Below, in pieces: positions 10,346-18,300 of a stretch of 64,000 nucleotides of DNA. Source of the DNA: Prorocentrum cordatum (lineage: Eukaryota; Sar; Dinophyceae; Prorocentrales; Prorocentraceae); assembly GCA_963575745.1 (NCBI GenBank), contig CAUYUJ010003958.1:1-64000 (forward strand), read 5' to 3'. Position numbers and translations under genes: made by a program. The notes under the pieces are model-generated. The model made no database searches and was not told the DNA's origin. It saw only the letters and a list, made by a program, of their open reading frames with translations. Each line of letters starts with the position of its first letter. Within the stretch, counting starts at the first letter, position 1.

Positions 10346-10370
10346 CCCTCCTCCTCCTCCTCCTCCTCCC
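10346..10370. repeat. (TCC)n tract at 3' side of retroelement 1
   Basis: CACCCTCACCC grading into (CTC)n, 70 bp beyond the last stop codon of retroelement 1. It is the same triplet that abuts the element's 5' end. Confidence 0.8.
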
Positions 10371-10660
10371 GCCGATGCATCGGCGATGTGACGTGATCCT
10401 CCGATCTCATCTGCTCCAGCCTAGTTCGCTAAGCGCTTAGCGATTTTTGCCGTCCCTCGACTCGCGCTGGGCCTTCCACGACTCCTTCAAATCTATCTGA
10501 ATGTCTCTGAAGTCACGTAGACTTATCTGGGTCGACGTCAGATACCACCGCAATGTATCGGCCCGCCTGGCTGCAGCCCCGCAAGTCTATCGGGGAAGAG
10601 CCGCGAGGCCCTTGGAGACCCATTTTGGGAGGCCTGGACCAGCGCGGCGCCCCCGCTCCC
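10371..10660. other. No gene seen; palindromic GCCGATGCATCGGC
   Basis: The stretch opens with a self-complementary motif (CCGATGCATCGG, 10374-10385), also found near 23950, followed by unremarkable sequence. A 98-codon open frame (10553-10849) shows no domain. Confidence 0.4.
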
Positions 10661-10664
10661 CGCA

Positions 10665-10850
10665 GGGCTGAGGGGCAACGACAGGAGGAGACGGCTCAGG
10701 GGAGGAAACATCGACCTGGAATCGGTGATACATCACGGATAGATAGGCGGTATGCCCCCGACAGTGAAACCGAACGTTCCTGGGCGGATTGGGCATCGGG
10801 CCCCTATCGGCGATCAATGGGCGATTGGGGGTCGGTGCGCCCCCCCTGAG
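10665..10850. repeat. Dispersed repeat, copy A
   Basis: Collinear with 43405-43600. Shared blocks in the same order include CTGAGGGGCAACGACAGG, CATCGACCTGGA, CCCCCGACAG and CGATCA...GGGCGA-TGGGG. The copies are clearly related but diverged, with small indels between blocks. It could be a SINE or the end of a larger element; I cannot assign a family. Confidence 0.75.
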
Positions 10851-11099
10851 CCTGTTCCCCCCCTAGCGTTACCCCGGAAGGGCCCGCCCAAACCGAAGGT
10901 CTGAGGATTGGGGCCCGCGGATCCACGGGAACGCATTATTCACCGCTCCCCCGTGCTCATGGGCGCGCCGCCCTGATCTCCTCTAGGTCCAGCTCTTCGG
11001 GCGGCTCGAGTTTTCCGGTTTGGCGTTTCTCCTCCATTTCTTTGCCTTATGAGTACAGTCGACCCGTGCCATAAGGATGCGCGATAAGAATGCAAGCAT

Positions 11100-11300
11100 G
11101 AAGGGGCCGCACCGAGCCGAGAACCGAGAACCGTGACCGAACCGGACCGAACCGGTCCAAAACCAAGAACGTAGAAAACCTAACCGGACCGAACCGAATT
11201 CATTCAGAACCGACCCGGCGAGAACCGAACCGAACCAGAACCGGAACCGAACCGGACCCCGGGCGGCCCCTGAACCGAACCGACGGGAACCGACCCGAAC
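11100..11300. repeat. ACCGAACCGG-type degenerate repeat
   Basis: Many ACCGAACC and GAACCGGA words in loose tandem. The same words fill 30660-30890, and both lie next to an array of the 18-bp minisatellite. Confidence 0.85.
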
Positions 11301-11449
11301 CCCTTTCCCCTCCGGTCCGGACCCCAGGACCCCGATGACCCCCAGGACTCCGGGACCCCGATGACCCCAGAACCTCCCGAATCGACCCCGATGACCCCCA
11401 GGGCACCGGGGCCCCCCTGGACCCCCGGGACCCCAAGACCCCAGGACCC

Positions 11450-12620
11450 GAGGGGGGGCGCAGCCCCGAGGGGGGTCGCACCCGCGAGGGGGGTCGCACC
11501 CGCGAGGAGGGTCGCACCCGCGAGGAGGGTCGCACCCGGGAGAGGGGAGCGCAGCCCCGAGGGGGGTCGCACCCGCGAGGGGGGTCGCACCCGCGAGGGG
11601 GGTCGCACCCGCGAGGGGGGGGGTCGCACCCGCGAGGGGTGTCGCAGCCCCGAGGGGGGTCGCACCCGCGAGGGGGGTCGCACCCGCGAGGGGGGTCGCA
11701 CCCGCGAGGGGGGCCGCACCCGGGAGAGGGGGTCGCAGCCCCGAGGGCGGTCGCAGCCCCGAGGGGGGTCGCACCCGCGAGGGGGGTCGCACCCGCGAGG
11801 GGGGTCGCACTCCGCACCCTCGCACCCGCGAGGGGGGTCGCACCCGCGAGGGGGGTCGCACCCGCGAGGGGGGGTCGCACCCGCGAGGGGGGTCGCAGCC
11901 CCGAGGGGGGTCGCACCCGCGAGGGGGGTCGCAGCCCCGAGGGGGGTCGCACCCGCGAGGGGGGTCGCACCCGCCCCCCGGGGGTCGCACCCGCGAGGGG
12001 GGTCGCACCCGCGAGGGGGGTCGCACCCGCGAGGGGGGTCGCACCCGCGAGGGGGGTCGCACCCGCGAGGGGGTCGCACCCGCGAGGAGGGCGCACCCGG
12101 AGAGGGGGTCGCAGCCCCGAGGGGGGCGCGAGGGGGTCGCACCCGCGAGGGGGGTCGCACCCGCGAGGGGGGTCGCACCCCGAGGGGGGTCGCACCCGCG
12201 AGGGGGGTCGGGAGGGGTCGCACCCGCGAGGGGGGCACCCGCGAGGGGGGTCGCACCCGCGAGGGGGGTCGCACCCGCGGGGGGGGTCGCACCCGGGAAA
12301 GGGGGTCGCAGCCCCGAAGGGGGTCGCACCCGCGAGGGGGGTCGCACCCACGAGGGGGGTCGCAGCCCCGAGGAGGGTCGCACCCGCGAGGGGGGTCGCA
12401 CCCGCGAGGGGGGTCGCACCCGCGAGGAGGGTCGCACCCGGGAGAGGGGGTCGCAGCCCCGAGGGGGGTCGCGGGTCGCACCCGCGAGGGGGGTCGCACC
12501 CGCGAGGGGGGTCGCAGCCCCGAGGGGGGTCGCAGCCCCGAGAGGGGGTTGCACCCGCGAGGGGGGTCGCACCCGCGAGGGGGGTCGCACCCGCGAGGGG
12601 GGTCGCAGCCCCGAGTGTAA
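11450..12620. repeat. 18-bp GC-rich minisatellite (GGGTCGCACCCGCGAGGG)
   Basis: About 65 tandem units of GGGTCGCACCCGCGAGGG, interspersed with a GGGTCGCAGCCCCGAGGG variant and a CCCGGGAGAG variant. Because 18 is a multiple of three and the unit has no stop in any frame, all six frames stay open for more than a kilobase. The long frames here are therefore not evidence of genes. Positions 11310-11450 are a looser GACCCC-rich prelude. A second array lies at 30165-30450. Confidence 0.95.
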
Positions 12621-14180
12621 GGGCCTGGCGAGGAGCGCTGGGGTGACAACTGCGCCCTCAAGGAATCCCGCGCGAGGCTCGCGCGAGGACTGCCCGCGCG
12701 TGGCGAGGTCACCAGGCGAAGCGACGCAGAGCCCGCGCGCCCCCGAGGGCGTCGCAGAAGACGTAACGAGCCATCGCAGCGCCCATCGACATTGCAACTG
12801 TTGCCGACGCGCCGACAAATCAACTCTGCAGATTTTCGGCTGCACGCGGGCGCACGCAGAGCGAAATGGCGCGGCCAGCGCGCCCAACCAAGCTACCTCG
12901 CGATGACAGAACGAAGGGGGCGAACGCATCTCCCGTGCGCACCCAACCACGAAACAATAACAAGCGCTAACCAGGCCCGCGCAGCGGCCAAAGTGCACAG
13001 GACACGAACCCAAGGAACACTGGCAAGCGAACACAAACACCCCCCGCCCTCGCGCAAGACGGAAGCATCCAGGCATACCAAGAAGTCCATGATCCGCCAC
13101 GCTCTAAGCGAACGCGCCGTCGCACCACTCCGACAACACGATTGCAGTCGAGTGCCCAACCGACGTCTTTACCCTGACGTCGTACTTCGGGCGGCCCGCC
13201 TACCCAACCTCGAATAGACGAGGGATCACGGGCCCAACACGCGATATCCACCGCGCGCGCGTGCCCAGGAGGCTCGCGCGGGATTAGGCGCACGAGAAGC
13301 AACTAGCTCTTAACGCCAGCTCCATCTCGGCGCGCGCCCGCATAACTGGGCGCAGCTGCAGCCTTGAGCCAACGCGGCCTGGTTGGGAGGGCTGAGGGCG
13401 GGAGGAGGACGGGGCGACCGAGGAGCGACAGAGGCAGGCAAGCGGGGTCGCGAGGGGGGCGGAGGGGGAGCCGAAGGGCGCGTAGGAAGGAGGAGAGGGC
13501 GTCAACGGTGAGGAGGCGAAAGGCACTTGAGGCGAAGATGGGGGAAGGAGAGAGACGGGCGTCCCTGATTGGTTCGGCCATCCCTTGAGGGGCGAGGGCG
13601 GGCTGACCCACTGAGGAAGTGGAGAAGAGCGGCTCGCTCCGCGGGGCGGGGACAAGGGTGGGCAGGGGCAGGGAAGGAGGGGCAAGCAGGGACAGGGAGG
13701 GCTGGGCTGATCCACGGAGGAGGCGAGCGAGGAGTGGGCAGGCACAATGAGGGAAAAGGGGAGGTGGGGATACGACGACCAGCAGTTACCTTGAGTTGAT
13801 TGCCCTGAATCGTCCAGCCTCGGTGGGCTGGGCGACTCAGGTGCGTTGCGAGCGGTTTCTTCGCGCCCCTTGCTTGCCGCCGCAGGGGAAGGGGATTGGC
13901 GCGGCCTCGGGCGGGGGATTTTGGCGGAAGAGGGGGGCCAGAAGACGAAAATGTGCGGTCCACGGCACGGCAGATGGAGATATGATGGGCCCCACCGGTA
14001 ACACCCGCTCCCGAGCACGGTCGGGAGGGACCACCCTTTTCAACAGTCAAGAGTTGGATGATCCAACATCCATGCGAATCCTCGCCGCGCTGGCGGCGCG
14101 GCCCACGGGACTCCGAGTACACGTACTCACATCCCAAGCAAAAGAATCGCCCCCATGTTCAGCGGGGGCCAACCTTGTGC
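12621..14180. other. No gene recognised
   Basis: GC-rich sequence. 13380-13780 is strongly purine-biased on the plus strand (GGGGAGG-type words). A 10-nt match to the SL 3' end lies on the minus strand at 13363-13372, without a convincing gene after it. Confidence 0.4.
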
Positions 14181-14188
14181 TCGACAGG

Positions 14189-14279
14189 CGTTCCGTGCTT
14201 TTCGTTTGTCGGCCAGCGCGCGGTCATTCCACTCTGGCGGGAATGGCCGCGCTGACCGACAAACGAAAAGCACGGAACG
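14189..14279. repeat. Long hairpin (about 40-bp arms) downstream of gene A
   Basis: The left arm 14189-14230 and right arm 14240-14279 are reverse complements apart from one mismatch and a small indel. The outer 24 bp (from CGTTCCGTGC to GTTTGTCGG) are perfect. The loop is about 9 nt. It lies 20 bp beyond the stop codon of gene A, in its 3' flank, so it could fold in the transcript. Confidence 0.93.
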
Positions 14280-14298
14280 TGTTGCGAGAACGGGACAC

Positions 14299-15338
14299 CT
14301 AGTCGACCATCTCGCCGCGAGCTGCACCCTGGCCGCAGGCGTCGAACCAGGCGTCCATGTCAGAATTGGCCTTGAACGACTTCGGGAGCTGCGTCGTCTT
14401 GGCCGCGACCCACGCGGCGGCCGCGGCTGCGAGAGCGCCCGCAGGCGACTTCTCGCGGACGCGGTCCTCCAAGAAGTAGCTGATGCCGTAGCTGGCCAGG
14501 TGCTTCACCTCGGCGCCGCGCTTGGACTCCTTGAGGTTGGGCTTCTTGCTCTTCCAGTCGATGCTGGCCGCGATGGGGATCAAGAACGGCACGTAACCCA
14601 TCGGCACGTACACAGCGCTGCCCGCCTCGAGCAAGCACGACCGATGATTGTAGAGCGCCCCAGACTCGGCGTTCTCCAGCAGCCCGTTGAAATCAAGATT
14701 TTTTGAGACCCGCTCAGGATCTACGATCACCACCATGGAGAGACCACTGAACTGCTGGACGAAGATCGGGCACTGAGACCATGGCAGCGTGGTCTTTTCA
14801 GTCTTCCACTCCCCAGTGCTGCGCCCATATACGGCCATGCGGAGCCCGCCCAGTGGTTCAGTCGAAACATCGCCATCTTCGCCGTCGAGCTTGAAGCAGA
14901 AACTCGGCGTGTAGTCCAGGGTCCCCCAAGCCGATCCCAAGTCATTATTCCGCATGTAGTCTCTCACCTCTGTCATTTTGGCCGCCATGAGCTTGTCCTA
15001 CTCCTCGTACATGTTCGCGAACGTCTGCTGGAAGATGCCCCTGGAGGCCTTATCCACGTCCTGCGGCTTCCTGATGATGAACGGCTCCAGGAACGTGTTC
15101 ACGCAGATGTTGTCCGCAGGGTGGTCTGCAACCACATTGTACTCAATCTTCAATCCGTACTCGTTCGATGGCATGCCCAAGTCGTTCAAGGTGTTCGCCG
15201 ATATCATCGCCACGGCGTCTGGCAGCCTCTTGCCAATCAGGTACGACCTGATCTTGCCCCTCACGAACCTCCACTCGCGCGAGAGCCCGCTCTTCTCCAG
15301 GCGCTTCTTGGCCACGATAGCCTCGGGCAGGTTTACAA
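14299..15338 (-). CDS. Gene A last exon, with in-frame TAG
   Basis: Begins after GCCCCAAG and reads VVNLPEAIVAKKRLEKSGL up to ANMYEE, then TAG (14998-15000), then in the same frame DKLMAAKMTEVRDYMRNN to the stop at 14299. The second half (229 codons from its ATG at 14988) includes YGRSTGEWKTEKTTLPWSQC and LLEAGSAVYVPMGY, which resembles a cupin or JmjC barrel strand, too weak to name. Either the TAG is a nonsense mutation or base error, or the downstream ATG starts a separate gene. Frame continuity on both sides favours a single protein. Confidence 0.7.
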
Positions 15339-18300
15339 CTTGGGGCGGGGGGACACGGTGCAGGGCGAAGGCAGGGGGGGGCCTGCGGGGGGGCGGCGGG
15401 CGGCGGCGACGGGGGCATGACCGCGCGGTCCACCCGCGCCTCTGCCCCCTCCCCTCGTCTGCATCCTTCCTCGAGGAACTGCCGACTCCCACGCCGCCCC
15501 TCGCCGCCGCCCCCCCTTGGAGCGCCTCCACTGCCCGCCGCCCCCGTCTCCCTTGTCGACCCCCGCCCTCCCTCCGCCCCCTCCGAGCGCGCCTGCAAGC
15601 CAGTCTCGTGGCGGCGGAAGCGCCTCGCCTCCTCCCTCCACTCCTGCACGCGCCGACTGATCGCACTCCTCTCCTGGCCGAAGTCGAGGCCCTCGTCCCA
15701 CTTCTGCGTGTGCTCACGCAGCTTGTCCAGATTCTCCTTGGCCTTCTTGAGCCTGGACAAGCAGTCGGGCAAGTTCAGACGAGCGACGCGCTCCTGGGCG
15801 GAGAGGGGGGGGCACGTCGCCGTCGACCGAGCCCGCCCAATGGGGGCCCAAGAGGAGCCCAAGAGACCCAAGAGGGCCCCAAGGGGACCTGAAACCAAGC
15901 GCGCGCAAGCGGGATGTTGCACACGCTTGGTCTTGGGCCCCCTTCGGGCCTTCCGAGAGGGATCGAATAGGGCTCTCGGGGCCCTCGCGGAGCTCTCTTC
16001 AGGCCCGTTTGGGGCTCTCTCGGAACCTCTTAGTGGCCCAAGGCGGCCCCAGGAAAGCCACATCCCCCAACGTCCCCCTCATAAGCCACCAACTCCTCTC
16101 CAACCATTACCATCCTACGCCTGGCCAACACTCCCGCGCAGGGCTCCTCCTTGCCAATCTCCGCGATCTGGGTCTCCAGCCACTCGATGATGCACACCCC
16201 GTCCGCCTGGGGGCGCGACGAGCGGCCCGCGCCGCCGAGCGCCCCCAGTGCCCAACAATCCTTCCCATTTCTCTGCGTCGGTCGGGCATCGCCCACGCAG
16301 CCACCCCCTCCCCGCCGTGGCCAAACCTCGCCCCCCTGGTCTGTCTCATCGTCCCGCATCCTCCTTCGCTGCCTCAATCCAGCTGCCGTGCCCCCTCCCC
16401 CCACCTCTGCCCCTGCTCGTCCTCGTTGCCATCCGCCTCATTCCTCCTCGGGCTCGCCGTCGCGTTCGAGGCCGCGCGATCCGCCGGCGGCCCGATGGGG
16501 GGGGGGGCACGCTGGGCGCGGGGCGGGGGTGCCGAAGGGGTTGGAGGAGGACGCGAAGGTTTGGGGCGTCGGGGAAACGGTGCATGAGGGGAGGGGCCGA
16601 GGATGGAAGGGGCTGCAAACAAAAGTAGCGCGCGTCGCGCTGGGGCAACTTCCAGTGGGCTGGGTCGGAGGCTGCAGCGATGCAGCAGTGATCGCGAACG
16701 CAGCCTCCACATGAGGCTGCGTTCGCGACGCACTGCGCCTCGATGCCTCTTAGAACGCCTCGAACACATCCGAGGCCTTTTGGAAACCGTCGAACCCATC
16801 CGAGGCTGCGTTCCGCTGAAACCTTCCCGAACCCATCCGAGGCTTCTTGAAGCCTCGGATGGGTTCGGAACGGTTTCAACGGAACACGGCCTTATCATCG
16901 CCCTTCATTCCACCCCCCCACATTTGGTTGGCGGCGGGGCCTGCTCCGACAGCACGACCTCCTCCAAGTACTCCGCGATCCAGTCCTGGGCGTTCCACAT
17001 GTCCACGGTCTCCTCGAAGTGGCTCGGCAGCTCGGCGAACCTCGCCTCCCAGATCTCGATCTTCGCCGCGTGGGCGACCTCCATGGCGTGGGCCCTCGCA
17101 GGCGACTGGGTCGACCGCGCGCGGCTGCCGCGAGCCGAGCGGCGGCCGCTGAAGGCCGAGACGGCGTCGGCCACGCGGTCGTCCTCCGAGAGGCTCGCAG
17201 CAGCCGCGTCCCCCTCCTGCTCCTCCTCCTCCTCCTCCTCCTCCGACTGCTGCGAGCTCGCGTTCTGCGAGCAGCCAGCGCGCGGAGGAGTCGGGGCCTC
17301 GAGCCGCGGGGCCGACGGGCCCAGGCCCGAGCGGCGAGACGCCGCGCGAGACGGCGGCGGCGGCGAGGCGCGCTCGCGGCCGCTGCTGCGACGCCGATGC
17401 GACCCGCCGCCACGGCGGCGCCTCGAGCGCGACCTGCCGCGGCGCTCCTCGGCCGAGCCCAGCTCCAAGCCAGCCCGCTCGAACCTCGAGCAGCGCTGGA
17501 GCGGCTGTGCGAAGACCGCCTGGGCCTCGGCGGCGTCGACGGGCCGAGCGCTTCCCGAGCCTCTCACGGACAGCTTCAGCGCCTCCTTGTGCTTCTTGCT
17601 GCGCATGCCGCTGAGCACGAGGCAACTCTCGCCCTGAGAGACGACCTCCTTCAGCCCGTTGCCGAACTCGTCAACCTGCAGGGAAGGGGAAGGGGAAGGG
17701 AATGCGAGGCAGGGCGAGGCGCCCCCAGGCTACCCTCTCCCCCCATGTGGCCCGCCAGTCTCATCTTGGGGCTCTCTCGGGGCCTTCTTGGGTCTGCGTC
17801 GGGCCCTTCCCATAATTGCTGGTGGTCTCCTCCTCCCCCTCCTCCTCCTCCTCCTCCTCCTCATCATCATCCTCCTCGTTCCCCCTCCTCCTCCACCGAT
17901 GATCACCAAGATGTCCCATCGTCAACTGCAACGCGGCTGCCGTGGCAAAACATGGCCCCTAAGGGGCCATGTTTTGCCACGGCAGCCGTCTTAACCGCTC
18001 ACGCCCAGAGGGCTGGCGGGACTCTCATGGGGCCGCGTGGTGATCCCCCCCTCTTCCCACCCCCTCCTCCCTCCTCCTCCTCCTCCTCCTCTCCTCCTCC
18101 CCCCCCTTTCCCTTCGGGAAAAAATAACATGGGGCTAGCGCCGCGATCTCGACGACAATCGGGGCGCTAGCCCCAAGGTTTGTTTCGAGCCCTGCCAGTT
18201 GCCCGTTGCCGCGCCGCGGGGGGGCGGGGGTCCACCCCCCCCCCCCCCCTCTCCTCCCCCATCCTCCTCCCCCCCTCCCTCCTCCTCCTCCTCCCCCTCC

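Larger units (their letters stand above)
2541..10370 (+). mobile_element. Non-LTR retrotransposon 1 (SL-headed, LINE-like), degenerate
   Basis: Domain order on the plus strand is: zinc-ribbon plus coiled-coil ORF1, AP-type endonuclease, long linker, RT, C-terminal zinc knuckle, RNase H, then a cysteine-rich tail with an in-frame duplication. It shares the ORF1 zinc ribbon, the K-F-Y motif A and the DD motif with retroelement 3, so both belong to one family. Several frameshifts (near 3150, at the C tracts 4969-4977 and 7537-7549, and near 5720 and 8200) and a TGA at 3852 make this copy non-functional unless some are assembly errors. The 5' end is the SL. The 3' end is not marked by a clear poly(A) and lies between 10275 and the (TCC)n tract at 10346. 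Confidence 0.85.

Noticed and set aside
11204-13100. Very long open frames on both strands (up to about 700 codons) encoding RVRPPS-, GCDPPR- and SHPRGG-type repeats
   Set aside because: They are a by-product of an 18-bp stop-free unit; all six frames are open, and none has domain-like sequence outside the array.
13363-13372. 10-nt match to the SL 3' end on the minus strand
   Set aside because: A 10-mer match is not unlikely by chance in 128 kb of both strands, and neither the rest of the SL nor a convincing gene follows.
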